DNA of 64,000 nucleotides from JBBROS01 sp965213845. GTDB lineage: Bacteria > Pseudomonadota > Alphaproteobacteria > Acetobacterales > Acetobacteraceae. The notes under the pieces are model-generated. The model saw nothing but the letters and a program-made list of their open reading frames with translations, made no database searches and was not told where the DNA came from. The translations under genes and the position numbers were made by a program. The stretch is taken from the NCBI GenBank assembly GCA_965213845.1, contig CBDCAI010000014.1, positions 186,001 to 250,000 of the forward strand. Direction: 5' to 3'. Positions 1 through 11,093 of this stretch are shown one piece after another (within the stretch, counting starts at the first letter, position 1; each line of letters begins with the position of its first letter).

Positions 1-166
1 ACAGCACGAGCTTGCGGACCAGCGGGTCGGGCGCCGCGGCAGCCAGCGTGTCGGCCTGGGCCCACTGCTCGGCCCGGATGGCGGCCAGCACCGTCTGCGC
101 CCGGGGCGCCGAGACGGGCAGGGCCAGGACGGACGCGAGGGGCAGCAGGGCCAGCATCGGGCGCAT
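1..166 (-). CDS. Lytic transglycosylase, N-terminal part only (cut by window edge)
   Basis: The reverse strand opens with ATG at 166 and stays open to the window edge, giving 55 codons. It begins with a hydrophobic signal peptide (MRPMLALLPLASVLALPVSA) followed by a helical stretch ending PDPLVRKLVL. That layout resembles the start of periplasmic soluble lytic murein transglycosylases, whose superhelical N-terminal domain carries a similar motif before the SLT catalytic domain. The catalytic domain lies outside the window, so the family call rests on the N-terminus alone. The start is 8 bases after the stop of the cobC-like gene on the same strand, so the two may be co-transcribed. There is no clear Shine-Dalgarno sequence. 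Confidence 0.6.
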   Translation of the reverse strand, partial: MRPMLALLPLASVLALPVSAPRAQTVLAAIRAEQWAQADTLAAAAPDPLVRKLVL

Positions 167-174
167 GGAGCGCC

Positions 175-1167
175 TTATAGCACGGCTGCCGGGCACGGCG
201 TTGCGGCACCGAGCGCGGCCGCCAGGCGGGCCGACGCGACGGGCCCGTCCGGCAGGCCGAAGCGCAACCAGCCGGGCTGTTCGGGGAAGCTGCGGACCAG
301 GATCCCGGCCTCGCCCAGCCGCTCCGCCACCCCCGGCGCCCCGGCGCATTCGGCCAGGCGGAACAGCGCCGTACCGCCCCGCACGCGCAGCCCGGCCCCG
401 CTGAGAAGCGCGTCGAGCGCCACGGCGCCCGAATGGGCCGCCGCCGCCGCCGCCGCACGCCACGCGAGGTCGGACAGGGCCTGGGTCCCGATCTCGATCG
501 CGGGGCCCGCGACGGCCCAGGGGCCGAGCGCCGCGCGCAGCCGGGCCGCCAGCGCAGGCTCGGTCAGGGCAAAGCCCAGCCGCACGCCCGCGAGCCCGTA
601 GGACTTGCCGAACGACCGCAGCAGGATCACGCCCGGCAGCGGCAGGCGGTCCGCCAGGCTCAGCCCGGGTTCGAAGTCGGCGAAGGCCTCGTCCACGACC
701 AGAAGGTCCATGCGGACGGCGGCGGCGGCCAGCACAGCCGGGTCATGCCGGGCACCGTCGGGGTTGTTCGGGTTGCACAGCACCGCCGCGCGCCCGGTCA
801 GGACCGGGGTGCGCACCACCGTCGCTCCGCCGGCCCGCCATGCGGCCTCGTGCTCGGCATAGGTCGGGCCGGGAATGGCGATGTGTGGTTGAGGAAGCAG
901 GCGCGGCAACAGCTGGATCAGCGCCTGCGTGCCGGGTGCGGCGACCACCATCGCGGGATCCGCCACGCCATAGGCGGCGGCGGCGGCGGCCTCCAGCGCC
1001 AGCACCGCCTCGGGCTCCGGCAGCCGCGTCCAGGCCTCGCGGCTGGGCGGGGTGAACGGGTAGGGCAGGGGGCTGATGCCGGTCGACAGGTCCAGGAACG
1101 GCGCGGGCGCCCCGGGGAAGCGGCGGCGTGCGGCGAGCAGCCGGCCGCCATGGGGGATCGTGTGCAT
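175..1167 (-). CDS. cobC: Threonine-phosphate decarboxylase (CobC-like PLP enzyme)
   Basis: This 330-residue fold-type I PLP aminotransferase resembles CobC/CobD, which decarboxylates L-threonine-phosphate to (R)-1-aminopropan-2-ol phosphate for the nucleotide loop of cobalamin. Visible motifs are NPNNPDG (132-138), the cofactor Asp in VVDEAF (159) and the Schiff-base Lys in SFGKSYGLAG (188). The early MHTIPHGGRL segment with its HGG is typical of this family, whereas histidinol-phosphate aminotransferases begin differently. I chose the ATG at 1167 because family homology starts there; an upstream in-frame ATG at 1266 adds 33 residues that overlap the divergent DUF72 gene. No other cobalamin gene or B12 riboswitch is visible, so HisC-like activity cannot be excluded. 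Confidence 0.75.
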   Translation of the reverse strand: MHTIPHGGRLLAARRRFPGAPAPFLDLSTGISPLPYPFTPPSREAWTRLPEPEAVLALEAAAAAAYGVADPAMVVAAPGTQALIQLLPRLLPQPHIAIPGPTYAEHEAAWRAGGATVVRTPVLTGRAAVLCNPNNPDGARHDPAVLAAAAVRMDLLVVDEAFADFEPGLSLADRLPLPGVILLRSFGKSYGLAGVRLGFALTEPALAARLRAALGPWAVAGPAIEIGTQALSDLAWRAAAAAAAHSGAVALDALLSGAGLRVRGGTALFRLAECAGAPGVAERLGEAGILVRSFPEQPGWLRFGLPDGPVASARLAAALGAATPCPAAVL

Positions 1168-1243
1168 CGGACCAGGTGGGTAGCACGCCTCCCGGCGCCG
1201 CTCACACCTTCCCGACACACCCGCCCTGGTCCAAGCTGCCGCC

Positions 1244-2032
1244 ATGGCAGTCATACACGTCGGCATCGGCGGCTGGACCTTCCCTCCCTGGCGCGGCCCC
1301 TTCTACCCGGAAGGCCTCCCGCATGCGCAGGAGCTGACCTATGCCGGGCAGCGCCTGACCGCGATCGAGATCAACGGCACCTTCTACGGCCGGCAGAAGC
1401 CGGAGAGCTTCGTCAAATGGCGGGACAGCGTGCCCGACGGCTTCATGTTCGCCGTGAAGGCCGCCCGCTTCACCACCCACAAGAAGGACCTGGCTGCCGC
1501 CGGGGAGCTGGTGACCGCCTTCCTCGTCTCGGGGATCACGGAGCTGGGCCCGAAGCTCGGCCCCATTCTGTGGCAGTTCCCGCCCACCCGCGCCTATGAC
1601 CGCGAGACCTTCGCCGCGTTCCTCGGCCTCCTGCCGCCCAAACAGGACGGGCTGCCGCTGCGTCACGTCATCGAGGCCCGGCACGAGAGCTTCGCCTGCG
1701 CCGACTACATGGCACTGCTGCGCGACCACGGCGTGGCGCATGCCGTCATCGAGAGCGACAAGCACACCCTGCTGGGCGACCTCACGGCCGACTTCGTCTA
1801 CGCCAGGCTCGAACGCAACGCCCTGGCGGAGCCCGAGGGCTATGCCACGCCGTCGCTCGATGGCTGGGCCGGCCGCATCCAGGCCTGGGCCGCGGGCCAG
1901 GCGGCCGACGACCTGCCGCGGGCCGGTCCCGCCGCCGCTGCCGTCCCGCGGGAGGCGTTCGTCTTCTTCATTTCGGGCGACAAGGTGCGGGCGCCCGATG
2001 CGGCGCAGGCCTTCCTCGGCCGGATCGCTTGA
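1244..2032 (+). CDS. DUF72 family protein (YecE-like)
   Basis: This 262-residue protein has the DUF72 TIM-barrel hallmarks: IHVGIGGWTFPPWRGPFYP near the start, EINGTFY (about 42-48), LWQFPP near 110 and EARHESF near 145. The cellular function of the family is not established. It is divergent from the cobC-like gene, with 76 bases between the two starts, and its TGA overlaps the TTG start of the following LysR gene, so the pair is translationally coupled. The C-terminus is slightly unusual: after the SLDGWAGRIQAWAAG segment there is an alanine/proline linker before the FFISGDKVRAP strand. Full length and intact. Confidence 0.85.
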   Translation: MAVIHVGIGGWTFPPWRGPFYPEGLPHAQELTYAGQRLTAIEINGTFYGRQKPESFVKWRDSVPDGFMFAVKAARFTTHKKDLAAAGELVTAFLVSGITELGPKLGPILWQFPPTRAYDRETFAAFLGLLPPKQDGLPLRHVIEARHESFACADYMALLRDHGVAHAVIESDKHTLLGDLTADFVYARLERNALAEPEGYATPSLDGWAGRIQAWAAGQAADDLPRAGPAAAAVPREAFVFFISGDKVRAPDAAQAFLGRIA

Positions 2033-2916
2033 TAGACAAGCTCGAATACCTGATCGCCTTGGCGCGGGAGAAGCATTTCGGACGCGCGGCCAGGGCCTGC
2101 GGCGTCACCCAGCCCACCCTGTCGGTCGGCATCCGGCACCTGGAGGAGACGCTGGGTGCCCTGCTGGTGCAGCGCGGCGGCCGCTTCCATGGCCTGACCG
2201 ACGATGGGCTCCGGACGCTGGAATGGGCCCGGCGGATCGTCGCGGACAGCCGGGCGATGCGGGAAGATCTGCGCCGGCCGCAGGCGGGGCTCGCCGGGCA
2301 CCTGCGCCTGGCCGCCGTGCCCTCGGCGCTGCCGGCCGTGGCCGCGCTGACCACCCCCTGCCGGGCCCGGCACCCGGCTGTCACCTTCAGCGTGCTGTCG
2401 CGCACCTCGGCCGAGATCCTGGCCCTTCTCGACAACCTGGAGATCGACGCCGGGCTCACCTACCTCGACAACGAGCCGCTGGGCCGGGTCCGCTCGCTGC
2501 CGCTGCACCGCGAGAGCTACAGCCTGGCGATCGCCGCGTCGGAGTCGGAGCGGTTCGGCCCCACCGTGACCTGGGCCGACGTCGGCAGCGTCGCCCTGTG
2601 CCTGCTGACGCCCGACATGCAGAACCGGCGGATCATCGATGCCCGGATGCAGGCCGCAGGCGGCGGCACCAGCACCACGCTGGAATCGAACTCCATGATC
2701 GTGCTCATGACCCATGTCCGGACCGGGCGTTGGGCCAGCGTGCTGTCGGACGGCATGGCCGCGGCCTTCGGCCTGCCGCCCAGCGTGCGTGTCATCCCGA
2801 TCGAGGACGACGCGCCGACCCCGACGATCGGGCTCGTCTATTCCCAGCGAGACCCGGTCGCGCCGTTGACGCAGGCATTGCTGGACATCACGCGTGAGTC
2901 CGGGTTGCTGAATTGA
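2029..2916 (+). CDS. LysR-family transcriptional regulator
   Basis: This 295-residue LysR regulator has an N-terminal winged helix-turn-helix (about residues 3-60, with GRAARACGVTQPTLSVGIRH) and a LysR substrate-binding domain from about 90. The TTG start at 2029 overlaps the upstream TGA (TTGA), and the HTH begins immediately, so no later start is reasonable. From memory the N-terminus resembles LysR proteins next to formate dehydrogenase (fds) operons. The next gene is an OFA-family carrier, so control of oxalate or formate transport is a reasonable guess. The 98-base gap to the carrier holds a dyad (2920-2950) suitable for a LysR site. The inducer is unknown. Confidence 0.85.
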   Translation: MIDKLEYLIALAREKHFGRAARACGVTQPTLSVGIRHLEETLGALLVQRGGRFHGLTDDGLRTLEWARRIVADSRAMREDLRRPQAGLAGHLRLAAVPSALPAVAALTTPCRARHPAVTFSVLSRTSAEILALLDNLEIDAGLTYLDNEPLGRVRSLPLHRESYSLAIAASESERFGPTVTWADVGSVALCLLTPDMQNRRIIDARMQAAGGGTSTTLESNSMIVLMTHVRTGRWASVLSDGMAAAFGLPPSVRVIPIEDDAPTPTIGLVYSQRDPVAPLTQALLDITRESGLLN

Positions 2917-2919
2917 CGT

Positions 2920-2950
2920 TGATGCTTGCTTTATGCGTCATTCTGCATCA
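2920..2950. promoter_or_regulatory. Candidate LysR operator between regulator and MFS gene
   Basis: TGATGC at 2920-2925 and GCATCA at 2945-2950 form a perfect 6-bp inverted repeat with a 19-base spacer. A smaller ATGC/GCAT dyad is nested inside. The segment is clearly less GC-rich than the flanking genes and lies 65 to 95 bases upstream of the MFS start. Position and symmetry suit LysR binding, but this is inferred from sequence only. Confidence 0.35.
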
Positions 2951-3014
2951 CTAATACGTGAGTCGATGTAAAACTGAAATAAGGCCCGAAGCGGCTGAAT
3001 GGGGAAACGTGGCG

Positions 3015-4655
3015 ATGACTGATGGGGTGACTGTAAACCACGGCTTGCTGGTCGATACCGGGATTCTCGACCGTGCACGGACGGTCGCCCGTCCCGGCTT
3101 CAATCGATGGCTGGTGCCGCCCGCTGCACTCGCGATCCATTTATGCATCGGCATGGCGTACGGCTTCTCCGTGTTCTGGCTGCCGTTGACGCGCATCCTG
3201 GGCGTCGACCGCTCGCTCGCCCCGCCGGCCGATGTCGGCATCGCCACGATGCTGTTCACCACGCAATACGATTGGCGGGTGTCGGACGTGACCGTCCTGT
3301 TCACCCTGTTCTTCATCTTCCTGGGCTCCTCGGCCGCCGTCTGGGGCGGCTGGCTCGAGCGGGTCGGGCCGCGCCGGGCGGGGGTTTACTCGGCGCTGTG
3401 CTGGTGCGGCGGGCTGATGCTGTCGGCGTTGGGCGTCTACACCCACCAGCTCTGGATGATGTGGCTGGGCTCCGGCGTGCTGGGCGGGATCGGGTTGGGC
3501 CTCGGCTACATCTCGCCCGTCTCCACCCTCATCAAGTGGTTCCCGGACCGCCGCGGCATGGCGACCGGCATGGCCATCATGGGCTTCGGCGGCGGCGCGC
3601 TGATCGGCTCGCCGCTGGCCGACATGCTGATGAACAACTTCGGCGGGGGCGTCGCCGCACGCGGCGTCTGGCAGACGCTGCTCTGCATGGGCGCCATCTA
3701 CCTCGTGTTCATGCTGGCCGGCGCGCTCGGTTATCGCGTGCCGCCGCCGAACTGGGCGCCCGACGGCTGGACACCCGCGGCCGCGACCGGGCGCATGGTC
3801 ACGACGCGCAATGTGCACCTGCGCGACGCGCACAAGACGCCGCAGTTCTGGCTGATCTGGGCGGTGCTGTGCCTGAACGTCTCGGCCGGGATCGGCGTGC
3901 TGGCGGTGGCCTCGCCGATGCTGCAGGTGATGTTCGGCGGCAGCCTGATCGGCGCGCCGGGGGTGAAGCTGGCGGCGCTCGACGCGGACCAGGCGCGGCG
4001 CGTGGCGACGATCGCGGCCGGGTTCGTGGGCCTGCTCTCGCTGTTCAACATCGGCGGGCGGTTCTTCTGGGCCTCCATCTCCGACAAGATCGGCCGCAAG
4101 GCGACCTACTTCACCTTCTTTGCCATGGGCATGCTGATGTACGCCGGCTCGCCCTGGGCCGCCGGCATCGGCAGCGTCGCGCTGTTCGTCGCCTGCATGT
4201 GCGTCATCCTGTCCATGTATGGCGGCGGCTTCGCCACCGTGCCGGCCTACCTGGCGGACATGTTCGGCACGCAGTACGTCGGCGCCATCCATGGCCGCCT
4301 GCTGACCGCCTGGTCGACCGCGGGCGTGCTGGGCCCGGTGCTGATCACCCAGATCCCCGAGATGCAGATCCGGGCCGGCGTCCCGCGGGAGGCAGCCTAT
4401 GGGCAGACGCTGTACATCCTGGCCGGGCTGCTGGCCGTGGGCTTCGTGTGCAACCTGCTGATCCGCCCGGTGGCCGAACGCTGGTTCATCCATGACGCGG
4501 GCCCGGTCCAGGCGGCCTCGACGCAGAGCGGGTCCTACGGTATCGGTCGCGGCGGGCTGAGCGGCCCGGCGCTGCTGGCCTGGGCCGCAGTCGGCCTGCC
4601 GCTGGCCTGGGGCATCTGGATCACGCTGGGCAAGGCGCTGGTCCTGTTCAGGTAG
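3015..4655 (+). CDS. OFA-family MFS transporter (oxalate/formate antiporter type)
   Basis: This 546-residue inner-membrane carrier has about twelve hydrophobic segments. It resembles the OFA branch of the major facilitator superfamily, whose best-known member exchanges oxalate for formate. Supporting features are PPAALAIHLCIGMAYGFSVFWLPL in the first helix, the glycine-rich GSGVLGGIGLGLGYISPV helix with FPDRRGMATG after it, and ISDKIGRK in the central loop. A GTG start at 2958 is possible, but the extra 19 residues are polar and span the candidate operator. ATG 3015 has GGGGAAA about 8 bases upstream and is preferred. The substrate is unproven, because many OFA proteins carry other monocarboxylates. 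The adjacent LysR gene is the likely regulator. Confidence 0.8.
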   Translation: MTDGVTVNHGLLVDTGILDRARTVARPGFNRWLVPPAALAIHLCIGMAYGFSVFWLPLTRILGVDRSLAPPADVGIATMLFTTQYDWRVSDVTVLFTLFFIFLGSSAAVWGGWLERVGPRRAGVYSALCWCGGLMLSALGVYTHQLWMMWLGSGVLGGIGLGLGYISPVSTLIKWFPDRRGMATGMAIMGFGGGALIGSPLADMLMNNFGGGVAARGVWQTLLCMGAIYLVFMLAGALGYRVPPPNWAPDGWTPAAATGRMVTTRNVHLRDAHKTPQFWLIWAVLCLNVSAGIGVLAVASPMLQVMFGGSLIGAPGVKLAALDADQARRVATIAAGFVGLLSLFNIGGRFFWASISDKIGRKATYFTFFAMGMLMYAGSPWAAGIGSVALFVACMCVILSMYGGGFATVPAYLADMFGTQYVGAIHGRLLTAWSTAGVLGPVLITQIPEMQIRAGVPREAAYGQTLYILAGLLAVGFVCNLLIRPVAERWFIHDAGPVQAASTQSGSYGIGRGGLSGPALLAWAAVGLPLAWGIWITLGKALVLFR

Positions 4656-4667
4656 GAGAAATCGGGC

Positions 4668-5558
4668 ATGGCGGCGATCGGGTTCATCGGCCTCGGCAAC
4701 ATGGGTGGCCCGATGGCAGCCAACCTGGTCCGCGCCGGCCATGCGGTGCGGGCGTTCGACCTCTCGCCAGCCAGCCTCGATGCGCTGGCGGCAGCAGGCG
4801 GCCAGGCCTGCACCTCCGTTGCCGATGCGGTCCGCGGTGCCGAGGTGGTCGTGACCATGCTGCCCGCCGGGCCCCAGGTGCGGGCCGTCCTGGCCCAGGT
4901 GTTCGACGCAGCCCCCCCGGGCGCGCTGCTGATCGACAGCTCCACCATCGACGTCGCGACGGCGCGCGACATGGCCCAGGCCGCCGAGGCCCGGGGCTTC
5001 GCCCTGCTCGACGCGCCGGTCTCGGGCGGGTCCATGGGTGCCGCCGCGGGCACGCTCACCTTCATGGTGGGCGGGACCGCCGCCGCCTTTGCCCAGGCGC
5101 AGCCGGTGCTGAAGGACATGGGCCGGAACATCGTCCATGCGGGGCCGGCCGGGGCCGGGCAGGCGGCCAAGGTGTGCAACAACCTGATGCTCGGCATCTC
5201 GATGCTCGGCGTGTCCGAGGCCTTCGCGCTGGCAGAGAAGCTCGGCCTCTCGGCGCAGTCGCTGTTCGACATCAGCAGCACCTCCTCGGGCCAGTGCTGG
5301 GCGCTGACCGGCTACTGCCCGGTGCCCGGCCCGGTGCCGACCTCGCCGGCCAACCGCAACTACCAGCCGGGCTTCGCCGTGGACCTGATGCTGAAGGACC
5401 TGACGCTGGCGGCCGACGCGGTGGCCTCCACCGGGGCTGCAAGCGTGCTCGGCGGGGCTGCCCGGGCCGCCTATGCCCGCCTCTCGGCCGAAGGCATGGG
5501 GGGCAGGGACTTCTCCGTGGCGGCCAAGGCGCTGCTCGCCGGGGGATTGCAGGGCTAG
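4668..5558 (+). CDS. mmsB: 3-hydroxyisobutyrate dehydrogenase
   Basis: This 296-residue NAD-dependent beta-hydroxyacid dehydrogenase oxidises 3-hydroxyisobutyrate to methylmalonate semialdehyde in valine breakdown. The Rossmann motif GLGNMGGPMA starts at residue 8, the substrate loop DAPVSGGSMGA is at 115-125, and the catalytic Lys is K168 in GQAAKVCNNL. The family-specific SSGQCWAL and NYQPGFAVDLMLKDL segments, the latter near 240, separate it from tartronate semialdehyde reductases. It begins 12 bases after the MFS stop, behind a GGAG motif. Ten bases separate its stop from the carboxylase start, consistent with one operon for branched-chain acyl metabolism. Confidence 0.9.
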   Translation: MAAIGFIGLGNMGGPMAANLVRAGHAVRAFDLSPASLDALAAAGGQACTSVADAVRGAEVVVTMLPAGPQVRAVLAQVFDAAPPGALLIDSSTIDVATARDMAQAAEARGFALLDAPVSGGSMGAAAGTLTFMVGGTAAAFAQAQPVLKDMGRNIVHAGPAGAGQAAKVCNNLMLGISMLGVSEAFALAEKLGLSAQSLFDISSTSSGQCWALTGYCPVPGPVPTSPANRNYQPGFAVDLMLKDLTLAADAVASTGAASVLGGAARAAYARLSAEGMGGRDFSVAAKALLAGGLQG

Positions 5559-5568
5559 GGCGCGCAGC

Positions 5569-7191
<1,623 letters not shown>

Positions 7192-7193
7192 CC

Positions 7194-9155
<1,962 letters not shown>

Positions 9156-9167
9156 GGCGGCCCGGCG

Positions 9168-9524
9168 GTGCCCGGCCTCACACTCGGCTTCGGGGACATC
9201 CTGCGGGTGTCGAACCTGGGCCGGGCCGTGGGCACCGTGGTCAAGTCGGGCGGGGTCCAGTTCGTCTCGTCCGGGGGTATGACCAGCGGGACGATCCTGA
9301 ACGTCTCCGGCGCGTCCTACGTCTGTTTCGGCGGTGTCGAGAGCGGCACCATCCTGCGGGGCGGCACCGGGTACGTGGTCGGCGCGACCACCAGCGCGGT
9401 CGTCGTCAGCGGCGGCAGCATCACCGTGCAGACCGGGATCGTGCGGGGCACGACGCTGCTGTCGGGCAGCCTGTCGCTCACCGGGGCCGCGGTGGGTTGC
9501 TGGCCCCGCCAAGCGGACGCATGA
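9168..9524 (+). CDS. Orphan autotransporter-passenger-like repeat protein or fragment
   Basis: This GTG-started frame of 118 codons encodes a glycine/serine/threonine/valine-rich protein. It has three to four degenerate copies of a roughly 20-residue unit of the form GG-x-x-x-GT-I-L-x-x-x-G. Examples are SGGMTSGTILNVSG, GGVESGTILRGG and VQTGIVRGTTLLSG. This is the beta-helix repeat style of AIDA-I-type autotransporter passengers. There is no signal peptide and no beta-barrel, so it cannot be a complete autotransporter. It begins 12 bases after mccA and fills most of the 397-base gap before the DUF35 gene. It may be a gene remnant, a captured fragment or a small translated protein. Composition and frame are convincing; function is unknown. 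Confidence 0.5.
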   Translation: MPGLTLGFGDILRVSNLGRAVGTVVKSGGVQFVSSGGMTSGTILNVSGASYVCFGGVESGTILRGGTGYVVGATTSAVVVSGGSITVQTGIVRGTTLLSGSLSLTGAAVGCWPRQADA

Positions 9525-9552
9525 TCCCCGGGCAACGGGCGGAAACGAACCA

Positions 9553-9903
9553 ATGGATGGCCCAGAGGCCGAATACCGCGCCTTCCTCGCGGCGGGCCGA
9601 TTCATGATCCAGCGCAGCCGGTCCTCCGGGCGCCACGTCTTCTATCCCCGGATCGTCGTGCCCGGCACCGGTGAGCAGGACCTGGAATGGGTCCAGGCCT
9701 CGGGCCGCGGGACCGTCTACGCCATCACGGTCAACCGCGCCCGCGACGCGACCTACAACCTGGCGCTGGTCGACCTCGAGGAAGGGCCGCGCATGATGAC
9801 GCGCATCGAAGGGGTGGAGACGGTCCCGATCGGGACGGCCGTCCAGGCCCGCATCATCCAGCAGGACGGCGCGCCGCTCGTGGTGTTCGAGGTGGCGGCA
9901 TGA
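9553..9903 (+). CDS. DUF35 / OB-fold protein lacking its zinc ribbon
   Basis: This 116-residue DUF35 partner protein normally binds a thiolase-like subunit. The order is a helical start (EYRAFLAAGRFMIQRSR), a rubredoxin-like hairpin, then an OB-fold (LEWVQASGRGTVYAITV to the end). In usual members the hairpin holds CRxC and CPxC pairs for zinc. Here the equivalent positions read RSRSSG and VPGTG, and there is no cysteine in the whole protein. The rest aligns well, so this looks like a zinc-free variant rather than a wrong call. The stop overlaps the ATG of the thiolase-like gene (ATGA), as expected for obligate partners. Confidence 0.85.
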   Translation: MDGPEAEYRAFLAAGRFMIQRSRSSGRHVFYPRIVVPGTGEQDLEWVQASGRGTVYAITVNRARDATYNLALVDLEEGPRMMTRIEGVETVPIGTAVQARIIQQDGAPLVVFEVAA

Positions 9904-11057
9904 CCGGGCGCGACACGATGCGCGGGGCCGCGGCCGTGGTGGGCATCGGGGCCGCCGGTTGCGGCGAGGCGCCAGGGCGCACGGCGACGGAGCTGATGGC
10001 GGAGGCGTCGCTGGCCGCCATCGCGGATGCCGGCCTGCGCCTGAACGAGATCGACGGCATCTTCGCCGCCACCAGCACCCACGCCTTTCCGACCCTGAGC
10101 GTCGCGGAGTACCTCGGCCTCAAGCCCCGCTTCCAGGACGGCACGAACATCGGCGGATCGAGCTTCGAGGCGCACCTGCTGAGCGCCAGCCTCGCGCTGC
10201 AGGCCGGGCAGTGCGACGCGGCGCTGATCTGTTACGGCAGCAACCAGCGCACCGCGGGCGGGCGCCTGGTCTCCATGAGCGAGCCGCAGCCGCACGAGGC
10301 GCCGTACAAGCCGCGGCATCCGATCACCGCCTACGCCCTGACCGCCAGCCGGCACATGCACGAGTTCGGCACGACGCGGGAACACCTGGCCGAGGTGGCG
10401 GTGGCCGCGCGCGCCTGGGCCAACCTCAACCCGGCCGCCTTCGCCCGCGGCCCGCTGACGCTCGAGGACGTGCTCCGCAGCCGCATGATCAGCGACCCGC
10501 TGAGCACGCGGGACTGCTGCCTGGTGACGGATGGCGGCGGCGCCTGCGTGATGGTGCGGGCCGACCGGGCGCGCGACCTGAAGCAGAAGCCCGCCTACGT
10601 GCTGGGCGCCGCGAGCGCCGGGTGGCACCGCGCCGTGATGTGCATGCCGGACCTCACGGTGACGGCGGCCACGGAAAGCGGGGCGCGGGCCTATGCCATG
10701 GCCGGGGTCGGCCCGGCCGACATCCGCCTCGCGATGCTGTACGACGCCTTCACCATCAACACGATCCTGTTCCTGGAGGACCTGGGCTTCTGCCCGAAAG
10801 GCGAGGGCGGCCGCTTCGTGCAGGACGGCGCCATCGCGCCCGGGGGCACGCTGGCCGTCAACACGAACGGCGGCGGCCTGTCATGCGTGCATCCCGGCAT
10901 GTACGGCATGTTCCTGATCCTGGAAGCGGTCGCGCAGCTGCGGGGCGAGGCCGGGGCGCGCCAGGTCGCGGGGCTGGAGGTGGCGCTGGTGCACGGCAAC
11001 GGCGGCACGCTGAGCAGCCAGTGCACCGCCATCCTGGGCACGGCGGCCTCCCTGTGA
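9900..11057 (+). CDS. Thiolase-like protein (SCP2/acetyl-CoA acetyltransferase family)
   Basis: This 385-residue thiolase-fold protein is of the subclass that pairs with DUF35. It is usually labelled acetyl-CoA acetyltransferase or sterol-carrier-protein-X-like. Motifs are NEIDGIFAAT near 55, NIGGSSFEAHL where classical thiolases have the nucleophilic Cys, CYGSNQR, and a C-terminal NTNGGGLSCVHPGMYG and HGNGGTLSSQ. The nucleophile position carries serine, as is common in this subclass, so direct beta-ketothiolase activity is doubtful. It may act in acyl transfer or aldol/retro-aldol chemistry as seen in steroid side-chain systems. The start overlaps the DUF35 stop. Downstream genes handle CoA thioesters. 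Confidence 0.82.
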   Translation: MTGRDTMRGAAAVVGIGAAGCGEAPGRTATELMAEASLAAIADAGLRLNEIDGIFAATSTHAFPTLSVAEYLGLKPRFQDGTNIGGSSFEAHLLSASLALQAGQCDAALICYGSNQRTAGGRLVSMSEPQPHEAPYKPRHPITAYALTASRHMHEFGTTREHLAEVAVAARAWANLNPAAFARGPLTLEDVLRSRMISDPLSTRDCCLVTDGGGACVMVRADRARDLKQKPAYVLGAASAGWHRAVMCMPDLTVTAATESGARAYAMAGVGPADIRLAMLYDAFTINTILFLEDLGFCPKGEGGRFVQDGAIAPGGTLAVNTNGGGLSCVHPGMYGMFLILEAVAQLRGEAGARQVAGLEVALVHGNGGTLSSQCTAILGTAASL

Positions 11058-11093
11058 CCCGCACGGCGACGGCCGCCCGATGAGGCGACGCGC

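Noticed and set aside
1168..1243. Possible cobalamin riboswitch upstream of the cobC-like gene
   Set aside because: The gap is only 76 bases and no B12-box-like sequence can be found.
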